Below, one piece after another: positions 43,852 to 50,107 of a DNA stretch of 50,107 nt (its first letter is position 1; each line of letters begins with the position of its first letter). A program made the position numbers and the translations under genes. Below the pieces are notes generated by a model. The model saw only the letters and a program-made list of their open reading frames with translations, did not search any database and was not told the DNA's origin. The DNA comes from Vicinamibacterales bacterium. Its GTDB lineage: Bacteria > Acidobacteriota > Vicinamibacteria > Vicinamibacterales > JAMQPK01. Location of the stretch: the NCBI GenBank assembly GCA_023717525.1, contig JAMQPK010000065.1, positions 1 to 50,107 of the forward strand, written 5' to 3'.

Positions 43852-45248
43852 CTGGCCTGAGGAAGTTTGACGACCGCTTCCATGTCCTCCTGAGCTTTGG
43901 CGAACAGTGTCATCGAGCCAGCCGCGGCCGATGAAGCGTCCCACGCCGATCGGATCTCGCCGGAAGCCACCGCCGAGCGGCGCGTGCGCACGGCGTTGTC
44001 GGCAAGCGTCAGCGCGCTCACGAGCAGCGCGTGCGCGGGCGACAGTTCCTCGGGAACGCTCACAGTACTGAGCAGCTTCGAGCTCGAACCAATCCCATCG
44101 AGCAGCATGACGAGGTCGACCGGCTCCGAGCCAGCCAGCCGTTTGATGCTGTCCAGGTCGCGCTGGGCGCGTGCGAGCGCGTTGATAGCGGGCGCAATTG
44201 CGCTCAGATAGGCGCGATACTCGCCGACACGCTCCTTCCAGCGATCGCGCACCAGCCGCAACTGCCTGGCGGCATCCAGCTGAACCTGTATGTCCGCGAG
44301 CAGCGCGTTGACCGTGTCGGGCCGCTTTCCTCCAAGACGGGCGTCCCGTTGCCGCACCGAGTGAATGAGACCTTCGACACCCCGGACGTCGGCCTGAGCG
44401 GCCGCAACGTCCGCGCGTTTCAGCATCGAAGAGGCCAGCGCGCCGTACCGCTTCTCGATGAGCGCCTCCTCTTTCAAAGCCCATGCGGTCCACGACCGTG
44501 TGGTCGCTGCCCACGCACCAGGCAACATGTTCGTGGGATTGTCGATGGCGGCCACGACAGCTTTCAGCAACGAGACACGATCGGTACCGATGTCGGCGAT
44601 CTTTGCCACCGCGACGGCCTGCGCGATCGACTCCTTGGCCGTGGGATTCGGCAAGAGGTCTGCAGCGGGCGCGGGCGCCAGCGGCGCCGACTCGGCGACC
44701 AAATCAATGGCAAAGGCTGTTTCCCCAGCCGCGGCTCTCATGCTGGAGATGGCTTCGTCGAGCATGCCGAGAATCTCGCGTACGTCGCCGGCACGGTAGC
44801 CAAAATGGTCGCGCGGCCACGACGCCAGCCGCCGTCTGGCATCAACCGCCATCCTCAGACGGGCCTGGGGATCCCTATTTATGACGATAGCGTTCAGGAC
44901 CGCCGCCACTTCTCCGGTGAGACTCGCGTAGTCGGCCTCGGCGTTCGTGGCCACGTAGTGCGTGTACCGGGCAGCCTCGGCATATTTAGCGGTCGCCGGC
45001 CAATTGATCGCGGCAGCAGGGATGTTGACCACGTGGAGATTCGGTTCGGTCGTCACATCCTCTGCGATGGCGCCGATCGGCATGGAAAAAATCACGCGAT
45101 CGCCGACCCGTGCGTACTCGCCATAGCTGACGATTGTCGTGCCATCGTTCAGAAAGACGCGAAACAGCGTGACCGTCTCGGCGCGAGCCGACGGAACCCA
45201 AATCAGGAGTGCCAGTACGGCCAGCGAGAGTCGGACTCTCATGCTCAT
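43848..45248 (-). CDS. Exported protein of unknown function upstream of addBA
   Basis: 466 residues. Signal peptide MSMRVRLSLAVLALLIWVPSARA. The first 60 mature residues are beta-rich (FRVFLNDGTTIVSYGEYARVGDRVIFSMPIG), and the rest is almost entirely alpha-helical with many alanines and arginines, suggesting an extended helical bundle. No domain recognised. The stop codon overlaps the addB-like start, so a secreted protein is translationally coupled to a DNA-repair pair, which is odd. ATG 45248 is used; ATG 45242 is equally possible and no ribosome site decides. Confidence 0.72.
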   Translation of the reverse strand: MSMRVRLSLAVLALLIWVPSARAETVTLFRVFLNDGTTIVSYGEYARVGDRVIFSMPIGAIAEDVTTEPNLHVVNIPAAAINWPATAKYAEAARYTHYVATNAEADYASLTGEVAAVLNAIVINRDPQARLRMAVDARRRLASWPRDHFGYRAGDVREILGMLDEAISSMRAAAGETAFAIDLVAESAPLAPAPAADLLPNPTAKESIAQAVAVAKIADIGTDRVSLLKAVVAAIDNPTNMLPGAWAATTRSWTAWALKEEALIEKRYGALASSMLKRADVAAAQADVRGVEGLIHSVRQRDARLGGKRPDTVNALLADIQVQLDAARQLRLVRDRWKERVGEYRAYLSAIAPAINALARAQRDLDSIKRLAGSEPVDLVMLLDGIGSSSKLLSTVSVPEELSPAHALLVSALTLADNAVRTRRSAVASGEIRSAWDASSAAAGSMTLFAKAQEDMEAVVKLPQAR

Positions 45249-45470
45249 GAGCGGTTTCAGAGTAATTGGGCTGTCCAGTTCAGTCAAGCGAACCGGATGT
45301 GTGGAAAACCTGTTGATGGAGCGTGAATTTCCTGTGGAGTAAACGACACCGAAAAATATTTTCGCCAGGATCGCTCCTGAATCATCTCCAAATCGACAAA
45401 GAACGTCGCCTTCGTACTTCCCTTCGCTTGCGTCTCATCTCAAGGCGCGTAGAATTCGACGCTGCTCCCC

Positions 45471-45683
45471 GTGCAACATCGGTTTGAAAGAATCATCGCA
45501 GGCCGGTGTTACCTCATTGAGGTGACATTCGTGGCCGAAAAGCGCTGGCGCGCCGTGATCGCCCGGCTTCCGGGCGTCCCCACTGCCATGATGCCGTTCT
45601 ATGGCGAGACGCCCGACCAGGCGGCGGCCAACCTGGGCGACTGGCTCGACCGCGCCCACCAGCACCAGGGGAGTACCGTATAG
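45471..45683 (+). CDS. Small HicB-like protein, tentative
   Basis: 70 residues from GTG at 45471. CYLIEVTFVAEKRWRAVIARLPGVP, followed by GETPDQAAANLGDWLDRA, has the strand-strand-helix outline of the HicB-like fold with the usual 'PG-V...G-T...EA' pattern. No HicA toxin partner or DNA-binding domain is adjacent, so an orphan of the fold is more likely than a toxin-antitoxin unit. A TAGAAT at 45448-45453 could be its -10. The asparaginase gene follows after 17 bases. Confidence 0.5.
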   Translation: MQHRFERIIAGRCYLIEVTFVAEKRWRAVIARLPGVPTAMMPFYGETPDQAAANLGDWLDRAHQHQGSTV

Positions 45684-45700
45684 TAGGAGGCGCGTTGCCA

Positions 45701-46765
45701 ATGGGCATGCTGCGCCGCTTCAAGAACCCTCCTGTTTTTGCGCTCGTCCTGACAGCCGTGCTGCTCGGTGCGCTGGGCGGCATCGACTCGTGGGCCGACA
45801 ACGACCTCCCACGCATCAAGTTCCTCGCAACCGGCGGCACCATCGCCACACGTGGTGGAACCCGCCTGAGCGCCGAGGAGGTGCTCGAGATGGTGCCCGG
45901 GCTGCAGAAGTACGCGCGGCCAGAGCCAGAGCAGTTCGCGAATATCGCCAGCACCGCGATGACACTCGATCAGTGGGTTCAGCTCGCCAATCGTATCAAC
46001 GCCGTGTTCGATGCCGATGCCGGCCTCACGGGCGCCGTGATTACCTCCGGCACAGATTCGCTCGAGGAACTGGCCTACTTCCTTCACCTGACCGTGAAAA
46101 CGACCAGGCCGGTGATTGTCGTCGGCTCGATGCGGAATGCAGGTGCGCCGGGCTTCGAAGGCTCCGCTAATCTTCTCGACGCGTTTCGAGTGGCTGCCTC
46201 AACGGAGTCGAGGGGCAAGGGCGTCCTGGTCGTGCTGAACGACGAAATCAATTCGGCGCGCGAGGTCACCAAGACGGATGCGCTGCGCCTTCAAACGTTC
46301 CAGAGCCGGCCCTACGGCATCCTGGGCGTCGTCGATCCCGATCGAGTGGTCTACTACCGCGAGCCTGTGAAGCGGCACACACAAAAGACCGAGTTCGACG
46401 TGGCTGCGCTCACCGGCCTGCCGCGCGTCGACATCATGATGTTCTACCAGGGTGCTTCGAGCGATCTCCTGCGTGCTGCCGTCGACGCGGGCGCCAAAGG
46501 CATCGTCATCGCCGTGGCCGGAGCAGACCTTACCGGCGGGTCGCTTGCCCCCGGCATTGCCTATGCCTCACGACAGGGCGTGATGATTGTTGCCGCGACG
46601 CGCACGGGAAGCGGACGCATCGCTGCCCTCTCGTCGAATCGCGTCCGCGAAGGATTGATTGGCGGCGAAGATCTCACGCCGCTGAAAGCGCGGATCCTTC
46701 TGATGCTCGCCCTCACCAGGACCCACTCGCCTACCGACATTCAGAGGATGTTCACGGAGTACTAG
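45701..46765 (+). CDS. Exported L-asparaginase (type II-like)
   Basis: 354 residues; hydrolyses L-asparagine to aspartate and ammonia, here with a hydrophobic leader (FALVLTAVLLGALGG) that predicts a periplasmic location. The catalytic threonine is in LATGGTIATRGG; the second threonine-aspartate pair is in ITSGTDSLEEL. There the usual HGTDT reads SGTDS, a mild departure. VLNDEINSAREVTKTDALRLQTFQS is the standard later block. Start is ambiguous: AGGAGG lies 4 bases before a TTG (45695) and 10 before the ATG used. Confidence 0.87.
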   Translation: MGMLRRFKNPPVFALVLTAVLLGALGGIDSWADNDLPRIKFLATGGTIATRGGTRLSAEEVLEMVPGLQKYARPEPEQFANIASTAMTLDQWVQLANRINAVFDADAGLTGAVITSGTDSLEELAYFLHLTVKTTRPVIVVGSMRNAGAPGFEGSANLLDAFRVAASTESRGKGVLVVLNDEINSAREVTKTDALRLQTFQSRPYGILGVVDPDRVVYYREPVKRHTQKTEFDVAALTGLPRVDIMMFYQGASSDLLRAAVDAGAKGIVIAVAGADLTGGSLAPGIAYASRQGVMIVAATRTGSGRIAALSSNRVREGLIGGEDLTPLKARILLMLALTRTHSPTDIQRMFTEY

Positions 46766-46767
46766 AC

Positions 46768-47805
46768 TCAACTCGCCGTAGGGCGGAAACGTGATCGGAG
46801 CGGTGCCGACATCGTCAGATCCACGCCGCCGCCAGCTTTCCGGGTCGCGATGATCGCCATCGCTCCAGGAAACGACTCGACCAGCTTCAGTCCCGCGACG
46901 GGCCCAAGGATGAAGGCAGGCTTGCTCAAGGCATCGGCGAGCGTGGCATCGGGCGAAACGACCGTGACGCTGAGTGAGGAGTCGCTGGGCTGGAGCGACC
47001 GCGGATCGAGCAGATGGCCATACGTCCTGCCGTTCGCCACAAAGAAGTTGTGGTACCCGCCCGATGTCGAGACTGCGCCGCTGTCGATGTCGAGCACGCC
47101 GAGGAGGCCGCCCCGCTTGTCCGGATCCTCGATACCGACCTGCCAGGACGGCTTGCCCGCGGGGTGACCGACCAGGTACTGGTTGCCGCCGGCGTCGATC
47201 AACCCCGAGTACCCTCGTCGCCGCAGCACGCCGCCTGCCAACTCCACCGCGAAGCCCTTCGCGATGCCACCGAGATCGAGCTCCATCCCGCTGCGCTTGA
47301 ACGACACGGTCTGCGCGCTCTGGTCGAGGACCATGTTCTGGTACCCGATGAGAGGACGGACTTGCTGCAGCTCTAGGCGAGTAGGAACGTGCGGCTTCTT
47401 GTCGTGGAACCCCCAGAGCCGAACGAGGGGCCCAACCGTGATGTCGAACGTGCCCGCGCTTCGTTGACTCACCAACTGGGCAGCCGACAACACGCCCCAC
47501 ATCGGCGGGCTCACCCGGACGGGGAGCAGCGCCGCTTGTGTGTTGATCTGCGCCAGCTCGCTGTCCGGGCGATAGTTGCTCATCAGGCGGTCGATCTCCA
47601 CCATCGACGCAAAGGCTTCGTCGATTACTTCAGTGCGCGAAGCGGGATCGCCGCCGTACACCTCGATGGTCATCGAGGTGCCCATCAGGTAGCGGTGTAC
47701 GGTGGTCGAGAGTGGTGTGTCAGCTGAGATGGCGGCGTGGTGCGCAAGGATCGCGCAGAACGCCATCGCCAACGCGACCACGAGACGGACAGGCGAATGA
47801 GTCAT
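46768..47805 (-). CDS. apbE: FAD:protein FMN transferase ApbE
   Basis: 345 residues with an export leader. ApbE attaches FMN covalently to threonine or serine of target proteins outside the cytosol. Family blocks: YLMGTSMTIEVYG, the helix VEIDRLMSNYRPDSELAQIN, AGTFDITVGPLVRLWGF, ELDLGGIAKGFAVE, GLIDAGGNQYLVG, TYGHLLDPRS and ADALSKPAFILG. In the last block the threonine or serine normally following ADAL-x is a lysine (SKP), close to a metal site, so activity should be verified. It ends the minus-strand redox operon and overlaps the DUF3570 gene as ATGA. No FMN-binding target with the D-G-x-S/T-G-A-T motif is visible nearby. Confidence 0.9.
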   Translation of the reverse strand: MTHSPVRLVVALAMAFCAILAHHAAISADTPLSTTVHRYLMGTSMTIEVYGGDPASRTEVIDEAFASMVEIDRLMSNYRPDSELAQINTQAALLPVRVSPPMWGVLSAAQLVSQRSAGTFDITVGPLVRLWGFHDKKPHVPTRLELQQVRPLIGYQNMVLDQSAQTVSFKRSGMELDLGGIAKGFAVELAGGVLRRRGYSGLIDAGGNQYLVGHPAGKPSWQVGIEDPDKRGGLLGVLDIDSGAVSTSGGYHNFFVANGRTYGHLLDPRSLQPSDSSLSVTVVSPDATLADALSKPAFILGPVAGLKLVESFPGAMAIIATRKAGGGVDLTMSAPLRSRFRPTAS

Positions 47806-48905
47806 GGATGTTTGAGTGGCAGACGCAAACCCAACGTGAAGATGCCAGCTTCGAAATTGGTGGTGCTCTTGTAGAACTCGTATTGCAGGACGAGCGACGT
47901 TCCGGGCCGGAACATCATCAAACCGTCCTTGGGCGTGATCATCAGGCGGCCCGTATAGAGACTGGAGTCGAATGGGAACAGCCGAAAGTCTGCGGTGTAG
48001 AACTCCGGCGAGCCAGTGTAGGAAGGCTGATAGAAGTACGCCCCCTGCTGCCCGTGACGCCGATAGATGCCCGACAAGGTGACGCGCGGATCAAACTCGT
48101 GCGACAGACCTACCGACCACGTGTTGGCGTTCACATCCCAGTCATCGGAGTACCGGCGGAAGTCTGCTTCGAGATACATGTCGGCCGGCAGCGCCTGCCG
48201 CAGCCGCGCCGTAAGCGCGTGCCGCAGCCGCGCGTCGGGATGCACGCCCACCATCTTCACGCCGTCTACCGAGGTGCGCAGGTACGGATTCGACTGATAG
48301 CCCAGGATGCTGCCAAGTTCGTAGCCGACTTGCACGACCGTGGACTTCGACAGCGTCTGCGTGAGCGTTGCGTATGCCGAGTGCGCCCCCTGGTTCTCCA
48401 CGATCTCGTCCGGATGGAGCTGCGGTCGGTTCCATGAAAATGCGTAGCCGCCGGCCACAGTCGTGTTGGCCTGGTTCAGCGTGCGGGAGATGGATGTCGA
48501 AACCGTAGTAGCCTGGTAGAAATTCTCGTGGCTGTACTCGCCGCCCAGCGTAACCTTCGTATCGCCGTATGTCTTGAGGATTGATGCGTTCACGAACTCG
48601 CGCGTGTTGGTGGCGCCCTCCGCATGACACCGCGCGCACGAGTCCGACGCCGCGGTAATGGCATCCACGCCGAATCCAACCCGTAACCCGGTGCGATCGG
48701 TGAAGTCTCTTCCGAGATCGACGGTGGGGCTCAGCACGGTGACACCGCGCGAATCCACGAAGGTATGGATCTGGACGCCCAGCGTTTGCGCTTCAGGTGC
48801 CTGCGCCAGAGACCTTGTGCCGTTCACGGCGAAGATGGCCGCCACGACGGCCCATGCGGCCACAGCGCCGCCGACGAGCGCGGTCCATCTGTTACTTGCA
48901 GCCAC
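47802..48905 (-). CDS. DUF3570-like outer-membrane barrel with CxxCH motif
   Basis: About 367 residues. After a membrane leader (AAWAVVAAIFAVNGTRSLAQA) come strands typical of a DUF3570-type barrel: VQIHTFVDSRGVTVLSPTVDLG, VSTSISRTLNQANTTVAGGY, EADFRRYSDDWDVNANTWSV and the terminal LRLPLKHP. Near residue 90 the sequence SDSCARCHAEGATNTREF contains a single CxxCH, a haem c attachment signature. A covalent haem in such a barrel would be unusual. Start uncertain: GTG 48905 overlaps the DUF4266 gene by 14 bases, GTG 48932 by 41. Confidence 0.75.
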   Translation of the reverse strand: MAASNRWTALVGGAVAAWAVVAAIFAVNGTRSLAQAPEAQTLGVQIHTFVDSRGVTVLSPTVDLGRDFTDRTGLRVGFGVDAITAASDSCARCHAEGATNTREFVNASILKTYGDTKVTLGGEYSHENFYQATTVSTSISRTLNQANTTVAGGYAFSWNRPQLHPDEIVENQGAHSAYATLTQTLSKSTVVQVGYELGSILGYQSNPYLRTSVDGVKMVGVHPDARLRHALTARLRQALPADMYLEADFRRYSDDWDVNANTWSVGLSHEFDPRVTLSGIYRRHGQQGAYFYQPSYTGSPEFYTADFRLFPFDSSLYTGRLMITPKDGLMMFRPGTSLVLQYEFYKSTTNFEAGIFTLGLRLPLKHP

Positions 48906-49119
48906 ACCCGCCGCCCTGCAGTCCGAGCCCACCTGCCGCGCCTTCGCGCGATTCCTGCCAGTGACCCGCGAAGGCGGTCAGAGCCGGATCGGGACTGAAC
49001 TGCATGCAGCTCTTGGCCAGGCGGCCTCGCTCCCACGGTTGCACGGTGGCGCAGCCCGTGAGGCCGGTTCCCACCGCTACCAGCGCCAGAACAAACATCA
49101 CACGGGTGGTCGTCTTCAT
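48892..49119 (-). CDS. DUF4266 small lipoprotein
   Basis: 75 residues. The leader MKTTTRVMFVLALVAVGTGLTGC ends in a lipobox (LTGC), and the mature part has VQPWERGRLAKSCMQF, HWQESREGAAGGLG and the terminal GGGCGCK, the complete DUF4266 pattern. The ATG at 49119 has AGGAG eight bases upstream; the in-frame TTG at 49125 is too close to it. The invariant cysteines at the very C-terminus are candidates for metal, thiol or cofactor attachment. It lies 26 bases after the TlpA gene. Confidence 0.85.
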   Translation of the reverse strand: MKTTTRVMFVLALVAVGTGLTGCATVQPWERGRLAKSCMQFSPDPALTAFAGHWQESREGAAGGLGLQGGGCGCK

Positions 49120-49145
49120 GCCCAAATCTCCTGATGCGCGCGACG

Positions 49146-49670
49146 CTACGGCGTCTCGGCCAATAACTGTTCGATCTCTCGCCGGTACTGCAGCACAAGC
49201 TTCTCGGTGAAGCCTTCATGAGAAAAACGAATCGCCCCGTGTTTGTCCACGAGGTAAGACGTGGGCATCCCGCGAAGCTTGAAACCCGCCGGTGCGGTGC
49301 CCTTCGGATCGAAGAGCACGCGCATCTGAAAATCGCGCCCTTTCAGAAATTCGTCGGCGGCGCTGCGCTTCTCGTCCACATTGACGGCCAGCACGTTGAA
49401 GCCCTTCCCGCGATACTCGCGGTACAGCAGGTCGTAAGCAGGAAACGCTGCACGGCATGGCGGACACCAACTGGCCCAGATGTCCACGAGGACAACGTGT
49501 CCACGGAGGGACTCGAGCGTGGTGACCGCGCCGTCGCGATCCGGCAGCGCGATCGGTGGCGCCGGCCGGGCATCGCCGTTGGCAGCGATACCGATCGTGC
49601 TGAACATCGCCACGAGGGCAAGTGCCACTGCAACACACAGGTTGCGTTGGGGTGCCATCGAATCCATCAT
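49146..49670 (-). CDS. TlpA-family periplasmic thioredoxin
   Basis: 174 residues with a signal peptide (VAVALALVAMFSTIGIAANG). The redox site is WASWCPPCRAAFP, with the TlpA/ResA features GHVVLVDIWASW, FNVLAVNVDEKRS and the cis-proline loop GMPTSYLVDKHG. Such proteins keep cysteines of apocytochromes or other envelope proteins reduced. The ATG at 49670 overlaps the cytochrome stop codon (ATGA). Its neighbours include two proteins with CxxCH motifs and one with free C-terminal cysteines, which makes them plausible clients. Confidence 0.9.
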   Translation of the reverse strand: MMDSMAPQRNLCVAVALALVAMFSTIGIAANGDARPAPPIALPDRDGAVTTLESLRGHVVLVDIWASWCPPCRAAFPAYDLLYREYRGKGFNVLAVNVDEKRSAADEFLKGRDFQMRVLFDPKGTAPAGFKLRGMPTSYLVDKHGAIRFSHEGFTEKLVLQYRREIEQLLAETP

Positions 49671-50107
49671 CGTGTTTGCACCGCTCCGTTTTCGACCACC
49701 CACTTGCGGACGAGGTCGGCCTTGGTCGCCGCATTGCCGCTCCAGTAGCGGTACATGCTGGCGTTCCGCTGCGTGACCACTACCAGTGGGCTTCGCGCGT
49801 TACCTGCCGTGACGGCTCGCATCACTTGCGCGTAGGTCGACATGGAATAGTTGCCGTCTGGCCGAGATCCCGAGTGGCAGCGCACGCAGTCGGACTGAAA
49901 GATCGGCTGCAGGTCCTGGACATATGCCACGGTGACGGACGGCGCAGGCGTCGTACTTTGAGTCGAAGGCGGCGTGGTTGTCGTTGTGGGAGTAGTGGAG
50001 GTGGTGGTGCTGACTGGCGTAGGACCAATCACGGATTCCGCCACGTCCGTGGGAGGCTGCTGAGTGACGCAGCCGACCGCAACCAACGCCGCAGCGCACA
50101 TGATGGC
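49667..50107 (-). CDS. C-type cytochrome lipoprotein, 5' end outside window
   Basis: At least 146 residues in view. The reading frame is open to the window end; the ATG at 50101 leaves too short a leader before the lipobox VAVGC, so the true start is probably outside. A long threonine/proline/serine linker (TTTSTTPTTTTTPP) follows, then the cytochrome domain: VAYVQDLQPIFQSDCVRCHSG with the haem site CVRCH and a later VVTQRNASMYRYWSGN with a possible methionine ligand. It resembles the planctomycete-type cytochrome c family. It is the first visible gene of the operon. Confidence 0.82.
   Translation of the reverse strand, partial: AIMCAAALVAVGCVTQQPPTDVAESVIGPTPVSTTTSTTPTTTTTPPSTQSTTPAPSVTVAYVQDLQPIFQSDCVRCHSGSRPDGNYSMSTYAQVMRAVTAGNARSPLVVVTQRNASMYRYWSGNAATKADLVRKWVVENGAVQTR

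Noticed and set aside
45297..45310. DnaA-box-like TGTGGAAAA (TTTTCCACA on the other strand) suggesting an origin
   Set aside because: A single box with no dnaA, dnaN, or AT-rich unwinding region nearby is not evidence for an origin.
45471..45683. HicAB toxin-antitoxin unit
   Set aside because: No HicA-like double-stranded RNA-binding toxin frame lies next to it on either strand.

Overview
This window is one GC-rich bacterial chromosomal segment of about 50 kb, with a dense core-plus-accessory gene set and no obvious phage or plasmid region. My best guess is Acidobacteriota, perhaps the Vicinamibacteria. The guess rests on overall style only: pgk-tpiA-secG followed by tRNA-Leu, many secreted proteins of unknown function, outer-membrane barrels, Tat-exported metabolic-type enzymes, AddAB-type recombination genes and several starts with a -10 box almost touching the start codon. 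There is no rRNA or universal marker here to prove it. Outer-membrane barrels and lipoproteins show a diderm cell.

Layout. 1-2225: glycolysis (pgk, cut by the window edge, and tpiA), secG, tRNA-Leu(GAG) and its terminator. 2124-5969: a 3.8 kb interval bounded by a perfect 62-bp direct repeat of the 3' part of that tRNA. It carries a tannase-family esterase, a LigI-like amidohydrolase with altered active-site residues and a small coiled-coil membrane protein, but no integrase. 5983-14314: DUF2182 membrane protein, RidA-like protein, a Tat-exported double VOC protein coupled to katG, a divergent SpoIIE-type phosphatase, a modular lipoprotein and an exported HpcH/HpaI aldolase. 14453-20945: secreted beta-propeller, metzincin-like protein, membrane HTH protein, DUF6498 protein and a zincin. 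20935-24015: a tight operon with a serine-hydrolase-fold protein lacking its catalytic residues, then a lectin-like secreted protein.

24119-36124: mscL, a membrane methyltransferase, a NamZ-like muramidase (DUF1343), an SRPBCC protein, pyruvate kinase, an unusual methyltransferase-amidase fusion, a holin-like membrane protein, an alpha/beta hydrolase, a four-helix-bundle (IVP/Avd-type) gene flanked by inverted heptamer arrays, an M16 protease pair and an Mrp-type Fe-S ATPase. 36152-37589: very small genes, several encoding zinc-ribbon proteins. 37596-45248: addA-addB behind a secreted protein of unknown function. 45471-50107: small unknown, exported L-asparaginase, then a translationally coupled redox operon on the minus strand (c-type cytochrome, TlpA thioredoxin, DUF4266 lipoprotein, DUF3570 barrel with CxxCH, ApbE flavin transferase), cut by the window end.

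Two patterns deserve most attention. First, short degenerate tandem repeats of 7-8 bp (16 bp in one case), different in sequence from place to place, sit immediately 3' of stop codons and in three genes supply the last codons. Second, the DUF3570-DUF4266-ApbE-TlpA-cytochrome operon looks like an envelope electron-transfer or flavinylation system of unknown function.
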